Part shown: in pieces, positions 21,394-32,712 of the stretch
How positions within the stretch are numbered: the first letter of the stretch is position 1
How the letters are laid out: every line of letters starts with the position of its first letter
From: Capra hircus
Taxonomy: Eukaryota > Chordata > Mammalia > Artiodactyla > Bovidae
DNA: 64,000 bases
Reading direction: 5' to 3'
Assembly: GCF_001704415.2 (NCBI RefSeq)
Contig: NC_030808.1
Span: forward strand, 139,205,089-139,269,088
Notes under the pieces: model-generated
The model's input: the letters and a program-made list of their open reading frames with translations, nothing else
The model's database searches: none
Told to the model about the DNA's origin: nothing
Made by a program: the position numbers and the translations under genes

Positions 21394-22738
21394 GCAGTTC
21401 TATTTGCAATTTTTTAAGGAATCTCCACACTGTTCTCCATAGTGGCTGTACTAGTTTGCATTCCCACCAACAATATAAGAGGGTTCCCTTTTCTCCACAC
21501 CTTCTCCAGCATTTATTGCTTGCAGATTTTTGGATCACAGCCATTCTGACTGGTGTGAAGTGGTACCTCATTGTGGTTTTGATTTGCATTTCTCTAATAA
21601 TGAGTGATGTTGAGTATCTTTTCATGTGTTTGTTAGCCATCCATATGTCTTCTTTGGAGAAATGTCAATTTAGTTCTTTGGCCTATTTTTTGATTGGGTC
21701 ATTTATTTTTCTGGAATTGAGCTGCATAAGTTGCTTGTATATTTTTGAGATTAGTTGTTTGTCAGTTGCTTCATTTGCTATTATTTTCTCCCATTCAGAA
21801 GGCTGTCTTTTCACCTTGCTTATATTTTCCTTTGTTGTGCAGAAGCTTTTAATTTTAATTAGATCCCATTTGCTTATTTTTGCTTTTATTTCCAGAATTC
21901 TAGGAGGTGGATCATAGAGGATCCTGCTGTGATTTATGTCTGAGAGTGTTTTGCCTATGTTCTCCTCTAGGAGTTTTATAGTTTCTGGTCTTACATTTAG
22001 ATCTTTAATCCATTTTGAGTTTATTTTTGTGTGGGGTGTTAGAAAGTGATCTAGTTTCATTCTTTTACAAGTGGTTGACCAGTTTACCCAGCACCACTTG
22101 TTGTGACCCAGCAATCCCACTGCTGGGCATACACACCGAGGAATTGCAGTACTGTTTATAATAGCCAGGATATGGAAACAACCTAGATGTCCATCAGCAG
22201 ATGAATGGATAAGAAAGCTGTGGTACATATACACAATGGAGTATTACTCAGCCATTAAAAAGAATACATTTGAATCAGTTCTGATGAGATGGATGAAACT
22301 GGAGCCGATTATACAGAGTGAAGTAAGCCAGAAAGAAAAACACCAATACAGTATACTAACACATATATATGGAATTTAGAAAGATGGCAATGATGACCCT
22401 GTATGCAAGACAGCAAAAAAGACACAGATGTGTATAGCAGACTTTTGGACTCAGAGGGAGAGGGAGAGGGTGGGATGATTTGGGAGAATGGCATTGAAAC
22501 ATGTATACTATCATGTAAGAATCGAATCGCCAGTCTATGTCCAATGCAGGGTGCAGGATGCTTGGGGCTGGTGCACGGGGATGACCCAGAGAGATGTTAT
22601 GCGGAGGGAGGTGGGAGGGAGGTTCATGTTTGGGAATGCATGTACACCCGTGGTGAATTCATGTCAATGTATGGCAAAACCAATACAGTATTGTAAAGTA
22701 AAATAAACTAAAAATAAAAATTTAATTAAAAAAAAAAA
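21394..22738 (+). mobile_element. Young L1 with twin-priming 5' inversion
   Basis: 21394-22097 is antisense ORF2 C-terminal sequence; the minus strand reads HFLTPHTKINSKWIKDLNVR and later WRTVWRFLKKLQIELP. 22104-22738 is sense, starting at codons for D-P-A-I-P-L-L-G, which directly follow ELP in L1 ORF2, then the 3' UTR and poly(A). This is the canonical 5'-inverted structure with almost no loss at the inversion point. An 18-bp target duplication with one mismatch flanks it (21376-21393 GAAAGAAGTCAAACAGAG; 22739-22756 GAAAGAAGTCAGACAGAG). Confidence 0.93.
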
Positions 22739-23020
22739 GAAAGAAGTCAGACAGAGAAGGACACATATTGTAGGACTCCATTTATATGAATTTTCCGGAA
22801 CAGGCAAGTGTGTATACAGGAAGGAGATCTGTGATTACCATGGGCTGAGGAGAGGAAGCAATGGGGAGTGGCTGCTACTGGGTATGTTTTTTTTGGCAGA
22901 GGGTTAGTGCTGGGTGATGAAAATGTCCTGAAAGTAGGTAGTGGATTTGGTTGCATAGCTATGAATACACTAGAAATCATAGAACTGGGCAGTTTTAAAG
23001 GGTGACCTATATCCCAATAA
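22739..23020 (+). mobile_element. Old L1 3' region, middle part
   Basis: Continues the old L1 after the young insertion: GGACACATATTGTAGGACTC, GGGAGTGGCTGCTACTGGGT and ATAGAACTGGGCAGTTTTAA, then TATCCCAATAA at 23010-23020, where a BovB has inserted. Confidence 0.85.
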
Positions 23021-25104
23021 CCAAGGGAACATTTCATGCAAAGATGGGTACAATAAAGGACAGAAACAGTATGGACTTAAAAGAAGCAGAAGATATTAAG
23101 AAGAGGTGGCAAGAATACACAGAGGAACTATACAAAAAAGATCTTAATGACCCAGATAACCATGATGGTGTGATTGCCTCCTAGTGCCAGACATCCTGGA
23201 GTCCTGTGGACCTGAAGTCAAGTGGGCCTTAGGAAGCATCACTAGGAACAAAGCTAGTGAAGGTTATGGAATTCCAGTGAGCTATTTCAAATCCTAAAAG
23301 ATGATGCTATGCTGCACTCAATATGCCAGCAACTTTGGAAAACTCAGCAGTGGCCACAGAACTAGAAAATGTCAGTCTTCATTCCAATCCTGAAGAAAGG
23401 CAATGCCAAAGAATGTTCAAACTGCACAATTGCACTCATTTCACACGCTAGCAAAGTAATGCTCAAAATTCTACAAGCTAAGCTTCAACAGTATATGAAA
23501 TGAGAACTTCCAGATGTTCAAGCTGGATTTAGGAAAAGCAGAGGAACCAGAGATCAAATTTCTATGTTGGATCATAGAAAAAGCAAGAGAATTCCAGAAA
23601 AACATTGACTCCTGTTTCATTGACTATGCTAACACCTTTGACTGTGTGCATCATAACAAACTGTGGAAAATTCTTCAAGAGATGACAATATCATACCTCT
23701 TAACTTGCTTCCTGAGAAATCTGTATGCAGGTCAAAAAGCAACAGTTAGAACCAGACATGGAACAACGGACTAGTTCCAAATTGGGAAAGGAGTACATCA
23801 AGGCTATATATTGTCACACTGTTTATTTAACTTATATGCAGAGTACATCATGTGAAATGCCAGGCTGGATGAAACACAAGCTGGAATCAAGGTTGCTGGG
23901 AGAAATATCAATAACTTCAGATATGCAGATGACACCACCCTTACAGCAGAAAGTGAAGAGGAACTGAAGAACCTCTTGATGAAGACAGACAGTTTGGCGA
24001 GAATGGGAAGCTATTAGATGTCATAACCAGGTGAGGGGTGTGTGGAACAGGGAGCTGTGTGTGTGTGTGCCTGAATAAGGAGTGGGAGACAGAGGGCTTC
24101 TGGGTAAACCTTGCCTCACTCCAGTAGGATTGAGAGCTGTGGTCAGGCAAGTGAAATACCATGTTAGTTGGGTAGTCCACCCTGGCAGGCATTTCTGCCT
24201 TGAGTGCAGACATCTACCGCCTCCCATCTGGTTCGCTAGGTTTTCCCCACCGGCCCCACCAGGACCTGCATGCTCTCTCACTTCCCCTGCACACTGGTGT
24301 AACTACCAGTACAGGTCCACATTCATCTTCACACCTATGCCTCCTGGAAAGTGAAGAAGAACAAAAGAGCCTCTTGATGAAAGTGAAAGAGGAGAGTGAA
24401 AAAGTTGGCTTAAAACCTAATGTTCAAAAAACTAAGATCATGGCATCCGGTCCCATTAGTTCATGACAAATAGAATAGGAAACAATGGAAACCATGAGAG
24501 ACTTTATTTTTAGGGGCTCCAAAATCACTGCACACGGTGACTGCGGCCTTGAAATTAAAAGACGCTTGCTCCTTTGGAGAAAAGATATGACCAACCTAGA
24601 CAGCATATTAAAAAGCAGAGGCATTACTCTGACAACAAAGGTCCATCTAGTCAAAGCTATGTTTTTTCTGGTAGTCATGTATGGATGTGAGAGTTGGACT
24701 ATAAAGAAAGCTGAGTTCCAAGGAATTGATGCTTTTGAACTGTGGTGTTGGAGAAGACTCTTGAGAGTCCCTTGGACTGCAAGGAGATCAAACCAGTCAC
24801 TCCTAGTGGCAATCAGTACTGAATAGGCTTTGGAAGGACTGATGCTGAAGCTGAAACTCCAATCATTTGGCCACCTGATGAGAAGAACTGACTCATTGGA
24901 AAAGACTCTGATGCTGGTAAAGATTGAGGACAGGAGGAGAAAGGGACAACAGGGAATGAGATAGTTGGATGGCATCACTGACTCAATGGACACAAGTTTG
25001 AGCAAGCTCTGGGAGTTGGTGATGGACAGGGAAGCCTGATATGCTGCTGTCCATGAGGTTGCAAAGAGTCAGACATGACTGAGAGACTGAATTGAATTGA
25101 ATTG
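23021..25104 (+). mobile_element. 5'-truncated BovB LINE inserted in old L1
   Basis: Sense BovB from the EN-RT linker (AAGGGAACATTTCATGCAAA) through the RT (TCAGATATGCAGATGACACC, the YADD codons) to the 3' end TTGAATTGAATTGAATTG. A perfect 12-bp target duplication ATATCCCAATAA flanks it (23009-23020, 25105-25116). Many frameshifts and stops leave only short ORFs. A foreign 359-bp block interrupts it. Confidence 0.92.
23987..24345. other. Unidentified ~360-bp block inside BovB, bracketed by direct repeats
   Basis: Sequence unlike BovB, with a short (GT)n at 24055-24069, separates two imperfect copies of the same 38-bp BovB segment (about 23949-23986 and 24346-24384, GAAAGTGAAGAGGAACTGAA versus GAAAGTGAAGAAGAACAAAA). 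I do not recognise the block. It could be an insertion with a long target duplication, or a filler between two recombined BovB copies. Confidence 0.6.
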
Positions 25105-25116
25105 ATATCCCAATAA

Positions 25117-25135
25117 AACTGTTATAAAATAATGT
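25117..25135 (+). mobile_element. Old L1 3' terminus, right remnant
   Basis: AACTGTTATAAAATAATG completes the CAATAAAACTGTTATAAAA end typical of older mammalian L1 3' termini, resuming after the BovB. Confidence 0.65.
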
Positions 25136-25199
25136 GAACTCCCTGTGTGTCTAGTACTCATTATCTCCCTTTCCCTTTATTTTCCTACTGATTCCAACC

Positions 25200-25422
25200 T
25201 GCGTGCGGGCATGCTCAGTCGCTTCAGTTGAGTTTGACTCTTTGTGAGCTCATGGACTGTAGCCCACCAGGCTCCTCTTGTCCGTGGGATTCTCCAGGCA
25301 AGAATACTGAAGTGGGTTGCCACGCCCTCCTCCAGGGGATCTTCCCAACCCAGGAATGAAACCCATGTCTCCTGCATTGCAGACAGATTCTTTATACCCA
25401 CTGAGGCACCTGGGAAGCCCTA
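25200..25422 (-). mobile_element. Bov-tA SINE
   Basis: CATGCTCAGTCGCTTCAGTT, GGATTCTCCAGGCAAGAATA, TCCTGCATTGCAGACAGATT, and head complement CACCTGGGAAGCCC. Confidence 0.9.
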
Positions 25423-25596
25423 GTCCCATTCTACTGTATGCCATTTATTCTGTGTACAGTCTGTCTTACTTCACTAGGTTATAAGCTCCATGTAATTAGA
25501 GATTTTTTGCTGTATTGTTCACAGTTATGTCCTGTGAGCCCAAACAGTGCAGACTACATGCCCAGTAAATCTGTCTAATTGATTGAATAAATGTGA

Positions 25597-25965
25597 CCAT
25601 ACTGTAGACCCTTGAACAATGTGGAGGTTGGGATGATGACCTCCATGCAGTTGAGAATCTGACTGTAACTTATAGCTGTCCTCTATATCTGGGGTTCCGT
25701 ATCTGCAGATTCAACCACCCCAGGTCGAGTAATACTATAGTATTTACTGTTGAAAAAAAATTCACATGGGACTTCCCTGGTGGTCCAGCGGTTAGGACTC
25801 TGTGCTTCCACTGCAGGGGGCATGGGTTTGATCCCCGGTTGGGGAACTAAGATCCCATAACTTGTGTAGTGCAACTAAAAAAAAAAAAAAAAGAGAAAGA
25901 AACCCAAATATAAGTGGACCCCGCAGTTTCAACCTGTGTTATTTGAGGGTCCACTGTCTATACAC
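25597..25965 (+). mobile_element. MER2-like DNA transposon (Tigger relative), SINE-split
   Basis: Left end GTAGACCCTTGAACAATGTG and right end TTTGAGGGTCCACTGTCTA are inverted-repeat-like, with internal GTATCTGCAGATTCAACCAC and TATAAGTGGACCCCGCAGTT. A CHR SINE at about 25766-25896 interrupts it. Family name from memory of the MER2 consensus. Confidence 0.75.
25766..25896 (+). mobile_element. CHR-type SINE within MER2-like element
   Basis: GGGACTTCCCTGGTGGTCCA, GGGTTTGATCCCCGGTTGGG and GGAACTAAGATCCCATAACT, then poly(A). Sense orientation. Confidence 0.92.
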
Positions 25966-26118
25966 TGAAGCTGGCACAAGGATATCTTTCAAAAAAAAAT
26001 AAATAAAAAATAAAAAAAAGATAGTTGCTCAGAAAAGGAAAAGAGAATGAATATGGAGACACTTTTCTGTTAGGTTACTGGGTTTGGGTTGAAAATGTCA
26101 GTATGGACTTATGACTTA

Positions 26119-26912
26119 ATAACCTCAGATATGCAGATGATACCACCCATATGGCAGAAAGTTAAGAGGAGCTAAAAAGCCTCTTGATGAAAGTGAAAGA
26201 GGAGAGCAAAAAAGTTGGCTTAAAGCTCAACATTCAGAAAATGAAGATCATGGCATCTGGTCCCATCACTTCATGGGAAATAGATGGGGAAACAGTAGAA
26301 ACAGTGTCAGACTTTATTTTTGGGGGCTCCCAAATCACTGCAGATGGTGACTGCAGCCATGAAATTAAAAGACGCTTACTCCTTGGAAGAAAAGTTATGA
26401 CTAACCTAGATAATATATTCAAAAGCAGAGACATTACTTTGCCGACTAAGGTCCGCCTAGTCAAGGCTATGGTCTTTCCTGTGGTCATGTATGGATGTGA
26501 GAGTTGGACTGTGAAGAAGGCTGAGCGCCGAAGAATTGATGCGTTTGAACTGTGGTCTTGGAGAAGACTCTTGAGAGTCCCTTGGACTGCAAGGAGATCC
26601 AACCAGTCCATTCTGAAGGAGATCAGCCCTGGGATTTCTTTGGAAGGAATGATGCTAACGCTGAAGCTCCAGTACTTTGGCCACCTCATGCGAAGAGTTG
26701 ACTCATTGGAAAAGACTCTGATGCTGGGAGGGATTGGAGGGAGCAGGAGAAGGGGATGACTGAGGATGAGATGGCTGGATGGCAACACAGACTTGATGGA
26801 CGTGAGTCTGAGTAATCTCTGGGAGATGGTGATAGACAGGGAGGCCTGGCGTGCTGTGATTCATGGGGTCGCAAAGAGTTGGACACGACTGAGCGACTGA
26901 ACTGAACTGAAG
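26119..26912 (+). mobile_element. BovB LINE 3' third
   Basis: Starts at AATAACCTCAGATATGCAGA and runs to GACTGAGCGACTGAACTGAA. It contains a 191-codon open stretch (26184-26759) covering the C-terminal part of the BovB protein, including WTVKKAERRRIDAFELWSW. The left end is truncated inside the RT. Confidence 0.9.
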
Positions 26913-26924
26913 ATGTAAGACTCT

Positions 26925-27137
26925 CTTCTCTTAGGTAGCACTAGTAGTAAGGAATCTGCTTGCAATACAAGAGACGTGGGTTCCATCCTAGGTTGGGAAG
27001 ATCCCCTGGAGGAGGGCATGGCAACCCACTCCAGTATTCTTGCCTAGAGAATCCCATGGACAGACGAGCCTGCCGGGCTACAGTCCATAGTGTGGCAAAG
27101 AGTCAGACACAATGAAAGCAACTTAGCACATGTGCTG
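26925..27137 (+). mobile_element. Bov-tA SINE
   Basis: TAGGTAGCACTAGTAGTAAG, GGGTTCCATCCTAGGTTGGG, ATTCTTGCCTAGAGAATCCC and GCAACTTAGCACATG tail. It follows the BovB end closely. Confidence 0.88.
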
Positions 27138-28305
27138 GAATGGGCATGGAGGCCATCTGTGAAGCCCAAGCTTTGAGAAGCTGGATCTGAAAACCGGTAG
27201 TAACAACTAGAAGAAATAAGCCAAGCCTGTGAGAACCTTGTGTCTATGGAGCTGCTGAACTGATCCTGAAAGGTGCCAGGGGCCTGTGTCCTGCTTTGGT
27301 TGCAATGTTCACTGGTGCTTACATGTTGCCTGTTCCAGGCACACTGTAAAATAGTTGAATTTCATTCAAATTTTGGCCAACATCCAGACATTATTACTCC
27401 TTATACCTTTAGACTTGATCAAGTCATTAGCCTGGAGGTTGAGAATGTATACCGTTCTTTATTGTTCTGGCCAGCCATGTATCTTTATCAAGTAGTGTTT
27501 GATGTGTGTGAAAAGTGAAAGTTGATTTTTAAGAATTTCTGATTGCTAACTGTATTTCAAATGCTTAGGTTTTATATACACACTGCACACACCTTTGCAT
27601 GCGTGCACGCACAGACAATTGTATCTGCTACTCCGGATTCCTAAAATGGCTCAGCTACCCTGCTCTTGGAACCAGGAGAATATTAGGGGGAAATATGCAG
27701 GGGAAATTTCACAGGAGAGGATGAAAATCAGGTCAGCATTTTTCCCCTAAGCCTTGTTTCTTTAGTAATCTTTACTCCTTCCCTCCCAGGCCCAGTTCTG
27801 AAGCCAATAAATGTTGCAGAGAGCAGCAGATGACCTCATGTTTCCTGCTCCTTGAAGTCCAGCCAATACTTGATTTTACTGCCTCTTGTTGCGTGGTGGC
27901 TCTTCGAGGGGCCAGTTTTATGATGGTGGTTTTGAAGTGGCCCTAGTGAATTCTGAGTCACGACTAAGTCTCTGAGGCCTCCTCCTTGGCCATGCTCTGG
28001 AAAATGGACACTGGGACAGAGTGAATGGTCTGCAGAGAAAGTGGGTGAAACTGAGAGTTTCTTAAAACCAAATCCTTGTTTTATCTTCTAAATAATATTC
28101 CTGTTTAAGGTGGGAATGGTTGGGTGGATTTTTTCCTTTAGTTAAACTATAAGCAGAAAAGTGAACTTACATGGTCTGAAGGGAAAGTGAAAATAATGAA
28201 GATGTTCAAAGGTCATGAATACCTACATGTCAGAGTCAAAATTTGAACCCAGGTCTCTCTGTAGTTCAAGGCCATGCCTTACCATTTCCATCCCAGTTTA
28301 TACAT
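27138..28305. other. Unique 1.2-kb stretch, no gene assigned
   Basis: No repeat was recognised. Small ORFs (for example 27273-27518 +) show no family resemblance. A CA/GCAC-rich patch lies at 27580-27615. Confidence 0.45.
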
Positions 28306-28425
28306 GCATGTGTGGGTGCTAAGTCGGTTCTGTTGTGTCCGACTCTTTGGGACCCTATGAACTGTAGCCCGCCAGGCTCCTCTGTCCGTGGGATTCTCCA
28401 GGCAAGAAGACTGGAGTGGGTTGAC
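28306..28425 (-). mobile_element. Bov-tA SINE 3' portion
   Basis: GTGTGGGTGCTAAGTCGGTT, GACTCTTTGGGACCCTATGA and CCAGGCAAGAAGACTGGAGT; lacks the tRNA-like head. Confidence 0.88.
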
Positions 28426-28635
28426 ATTATACATGACATCTTGTAAACATTGTAAATACTCCTTTTCTGAATCTTCTTCCTCTTTCTCTCTTCTTCTTCC
28501 TGCTCAGGGCTCCTCCTGCCACTGTCCCCTCCTGCTCCCTTTCCACATCTCCTCCACTTTCTTCTCATGGTTATTATTATAGCCACCACTTATCAGATAT
28601 TGACTATGCTGTGTCTTGAGTGTTGTGTCAAGCAT

Positions 28636-28843
28636 TGTGCATGCATTCTAAGTCACTTCAGTCAAGTCAGATTCTTTGTGGCCCCATGAACTGTAGCCTG
28701 CCAGGCTCTTCTGCCCATGGGATTTTTCAAGCAAGAATATTGGAGTGGGTTGCCATGCCCTCCTCTAGGGGATCTTCCTGACCCACATCTCCTGTGGCTC
28801 CTGCATTACAGGCAGATTCTTTACCGTCTGAGCCACAGGGGAA
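28636..28843 (-). mobile_element. Bov-tA SINE
   Basis: TGTGCATGCATTCTAAGTCA, GCCAGGCTCTTCTGCCCATG, and head complement TTCTTTACCGTCTGAGCCAC. Confidence 0.9.
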
Positions 28844-30559
28844 AACTTACAGTATTTCATTGTTATTTTGTACAACTGGTGTCATCATTCTCATTCTGCC
28901 ACGAGGAAATTGACACCCAGAAACATTGTGTGGCTCACCTAAGTTTTCAGGGCTAGCAAGGGGTTGGGCTTTGACCTCAGACTGACTTGATTTCAAAGCT
29001 GGTTCTCTGAACTATCATGGAGCATGGAGCCTTGATATCCACTTATCTGTAAATCTTAACTGTGCAAAATACCCCCTCAAAAACCGCATAGCTTTCTCTT
29101 TTGGCATGGGTTCAGCAGTGCTCAGGCCTTCTCATAGGTTTTGTAAAATTCCTTGGTCAGTAGTGACACCCCTGGTGTTGTTGTTTTATAGTTGTATAGT
29201 TTGCATTGACTTAACTTCATGATGACAGTGGGGGTTGGGTACCCACATAGGTGTGTGCTACCCTCACCTTGGTTGATGTGGGGCGCTGCCTTCTGGCAGG
29301 TTCTCTGAGAGACCTCTCCTGAAGCTGGGGCTGCTGAAGTGATGCTGACAACCCCCCCGAGATCTTTGATTTCCTCTAGGGCCCTGATGACCGATCTGTG
29401 CTTCACCTTGAGTAATTCTGATCACTGGGAAAGAATTCATCATTGGCAAGACATCAGCTGTGGTTTTTAGTTGGTCACTGCAATTTTTACTTTATTATAT
29501 CAGTAACATATATTTCAAGAGGAGTATTTTTCTCTTTTACTTTTGCTTATTGAAGCAATTCATCACAGGATTCCCTGACAGGAAGTCCCACCCAGACCTG
29601 AAATTAGACATAATGTAAAGACATTAATGTAATGGTATAAAATCCGTTTGTCAAGCCAACTGGTGTGCAATATGGTTGGAAAGACCATGCCATGGTCACA
29701 GGGCTCTTGAATACCAGAACTGAGAAGTATTCTTCAGTATCAGAGGCTCATGTTGATTTTTAACTCAAGAATAAAACAGTGGAAACAGTGTGAATGGAAG
29801 CCAAAGAGCTGGTTTGTTTTCAAACAATATCTGTAATCTGGAAAGCACCCTGGAAGGGTCTGGTAACTATGGCAACAGCTGGCACTCAGAGCTCATGGTC
29901 TTCAGGCTGCCAGGCTAATTCCTACAACAAAGTCTTTTCTGTGTTCAAGTGGACCCAGGGAAGCTGTGGGCTGGAACAGTGGCCACAAACCCAAGGACCC
30001 CTGAGTGAAATACATGAGTTTTAATTGTTCACTGTTAACTATTTCATGAAAAGATGAATGAAAATGCCAGCAAACCCGATGAAGGTCCCCATACGATTTG
30101 GGCTCCTCTCCTAAAAGTTATCTTTGCTTTGTTCGAAATGTTACCACATGTGTGCACTGGATGGTCCACAGAGTCTGGACATGGTCTTTAAGGATTTCTC
30201 ATTTTATGTCCAAATTTCACAGTAGCCAAAGCCATCTCAAATGTTTAGAAGGGATTGGAAAAGCCACCTTCTCTACAGAGTTTGTTTTAGAAGAACCCCC
30301 ACTATTAGAATATTATGCTTCCATTAGATGCTGCTTAGTGGTGTTGCCACCAGTTCCTCACTCAAAAGTGTAATAGGATTAAAAGTATCGCCTTTTTCAT
30401 GAAGTATAATTTCCAGAATTTTCTATTTCAGCCCCATTGTTTAGGGAGTTTATTGTCAACTTACAGATAATCAATCAAATTCAAGAGAAAGTAGACCCCA
30501 ATAAAATGATTGGGATGGGAAGTATTAAACCTGAAAAGAGGTTCAAATTTGGATTTTAA
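28844..30559. other. Unique 1.7-kb stretch, no gene assigned
   Basis: No repeat was recognised. Two overlapping minus-strand ORFs at 29122-29449 have no recognisable domain and overlap in different frames, so neither is supported as coding. Confidence 0.45.
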
Positions 30560-31025
30560 AGAAAGAGATTGTCTTCTGTGTGGTCACTTCTCCTTTTCCT
30601 TGGGTCTTGGTGTGCACAAAATTTTGTGCGTGCCCTTCAAGAGTGGAGTCTCTGTTTCCCCTTGTCCTGTGGAAGTCCTTAATCAAATCCTGCTGGCCTT
30701 CAAAGTAAAATTCCCTGGAGATTCCCAGTCCCATTGCTGGAGCCCCAGGCTGGGAGCCTGACATGGGGCTCAGAACCTTCACAACAGTGGGGAGAACTTC
30801 TTAGGCATTATTGTTCTCCAGCTTGTGGGTCGCCCACCAGCAGGTATGGGATTTGATTTTATTGTGATTGTGCCCCTCCTGCCATCTTGCTTCTGCTTTT
30901 CATTTGTCTTTGGATGTTGGGTATCTTTTTTTAGTGGATTCCTGTGTCCTCTGGTTGTTCAACAGATAGTTGTGATTTTGGTGCTCTCACAAGAGTAGGG
31001 GAGTGCATGTCCTTCTCTAAACAGG
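30560..31025 (-). mobile_element. LINE 5'-region fragment (BovB-associated type)
   Basis: Shares a ~450-bp module with the 5' part of the BovB at 17290-17808: GGTCTTGGTGTGCACAAAAT, CCTCCTGCCATCTTGCTTCT and TGGGTATCTTTTTTTAGTGG correspond to similar strings there. Diverged; assignment rests on that internal match. Confidence 0.6.
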
Positions 31026-31044
31026 TTTCATTAGAGACTCTTTT

Positions 31045-31725
31045 TTTTTTTTTAAGATGGTATGTATGAGTAAAATTATATGGTGTCTTTCTCCAGCTCA
31101 CATATTTCATTTAATGTAATACCCTCAAGGTCCGTCTATGTTGTGACAGATGGCAAGAATTAATTCCTTTTTATGGCTGTATAGTTTTTTGTTATACATA
31201 CCACATCCTCTTTACCCATTCATCCATCAGTCAACCTTTAGATTGCTTCCAGATCTTGGTTACTGTAAATAATGCTGCAATGAACATAGGGGTGCATATG
31301 TTTTTTCAAATTACTGTTTTTATTTTCTTTGAGTATACTGCCAGAAGAGGAACAGACACTTCAATTCCTAATTTTTTGAGTAATCTTCCTAATGGCTTCC
31401 ATAGTGGCTTCACCAATTTGCATTCCAAGCAACAGTGCAGGGTTCCCTTTTATCCACATCTTCACCAACACTTGTTATTTGTTGTCTTTTTGATGATAAT
31501 TACTGTGACTGGATGTGAGGTGACACTACATTTTGGTTCTGATATGCACTTGTCTAATCATCGGTGGTGTTGGGTACCTTTTCATGTGCCTATTGACCAT
31601 TTGTGTGTCTTCTTTGGAAAAATGTCTATTCAGATCCTTTGGCCATTTCTAAATTGTGTTGTTTGGTTTTATGGTTTTTGAATTATATGAGTTCTTTATA
31701 TACCTTAGATTCTTGAGTTCTAAAC
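31045..31725 (-). mobile_element. Old L1 3' ORF2/UTR fragment
   Basis: Antisense L1 hallmarks: ACCCATTCATCCATCAGTCA, TAATGCTGCAATGAACATAG and CCACATCTTCACCAACACTT. Many substitutions. Confidence 0.85.
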
Positions 31726-31982
31726 TGGGGATAAAAACAATGGGGGATACCACTGTTCAGCATATTGTGAGCATTAAGTGAGATCAAACTTAAATTGCAT
31801 TGAATAGTCTATGTGATGTGTTTAGCTTGTGACAGTAAGGGTTCAATACTGCTTTATAAAATTGGTACATGCTTAATGGATCAGTTGTGGCTACATTCAC
31901 CAGATCATATGTACATTTCTTTGAAACTATTATGTAGTAGAGAACGTGGTGGTGAAGGGTAAAAGTTAGCCTATCTCTTGGC

Positions 31983-32205
31983 TTGTGTTCCCAGGCAGTG
32001 CAGTGGTAAAGAATCTGCCTGCCAATGCAAAAGAAGCTGGAGATGCAGGCTCGATCCCTGGGTTGGGAAGATCCCCTGGAGAAAGGAAATGGCAACCCAC
32101 TCCAGCATTCTTGCCTGGAAGATTCTATGGACAGAGAATTGGGGCTGGATACAGTCCATGGAGTCTCATGCAAAGAGTCAGACACGACTGAGTGCACGCA
32201 TGGTG
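31983..32205 (+). mobile_element. Bov-tA SINE
   Basis: GTGTTCCCAGGCAGTGCAGT, GGCTCGATCCCTGGGTTGGG and GACACGACTGAGTGCACGCA. Slightly expanded between head and B box. Confidence 0.9.
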
Positions 32206-32449
32206 GTTTGGGTCAGAAGTTAGTCAAGATGTTAGCTTCCACTTCTGGACTTGACAGCTTACCATTGGATTCACTATGGAATTGGAAAACCATTTCTGTT
32301 CCTTACAGAGCATCCTGCCCTGGCAATGGGAAGGAAGCTCTTTTTCCAACAGAGGAGAATCAGCAACACATGGTGCTCCTTGGGCAACTGCCTACCTGGA
32401 GTCTAGAGCAAGGAAAAGGGGACACAAATGTTACTGAGTCTAAGCCTGG

Positions 32450-32712
32450 TCTGCTTGCCAAATAACAGGCCAGTTAACAGAGAGATGAAGTGTTGAGGCA
32501 AGGAATATGACTTTATTTGGAAAGCCAGCTGACTGAGAAGATGGCAGACTAATGTCTCAAAATAACCATCTTGGCAGGGTTTGGATGCCAGGTTCTTTTA
32601 TAGGACAGAGTTGGGGAAGTAAAGATCATTACCTTACAAATATCTCCTGGCATGGCCAACCTAAGGGAGGGATTGTGTTAATATCTTCAGGTAGAGAGGC
32701 AGGGTCAAGAAG
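32450..32712 (-). mobile_element. Probable LTR (ERV) fragment
   Basis: On the minus strand a CAAATAAAGTCATATTCC block (polyadenylation signal AATAAA) precedes GCCTCAACACTTCATC. The surrounding AGAAGATGGCAGACTAATGT and ACCATCTTGGCAGGG resemble ruminant class-I ERV LTRs as I recall them. It is interrupted on the right by BovB; no ORF. Family not verified. Confidence 0.5.

Noticed and set aside
25300..25420. tRNA-like A/B-box sequences
   Set aside because: They are the tRNA-Glu-derived heads of Bov-tA SINEs, followed by SINE bodies; no tRNA with an intact cloverleaf was seen.
29122..29449. Possible processed pseudogene on the minus strand
   Set aside because: The overlapping frames show no protein family I can name, no poly(A) tail and no duplications; left as unassigned.
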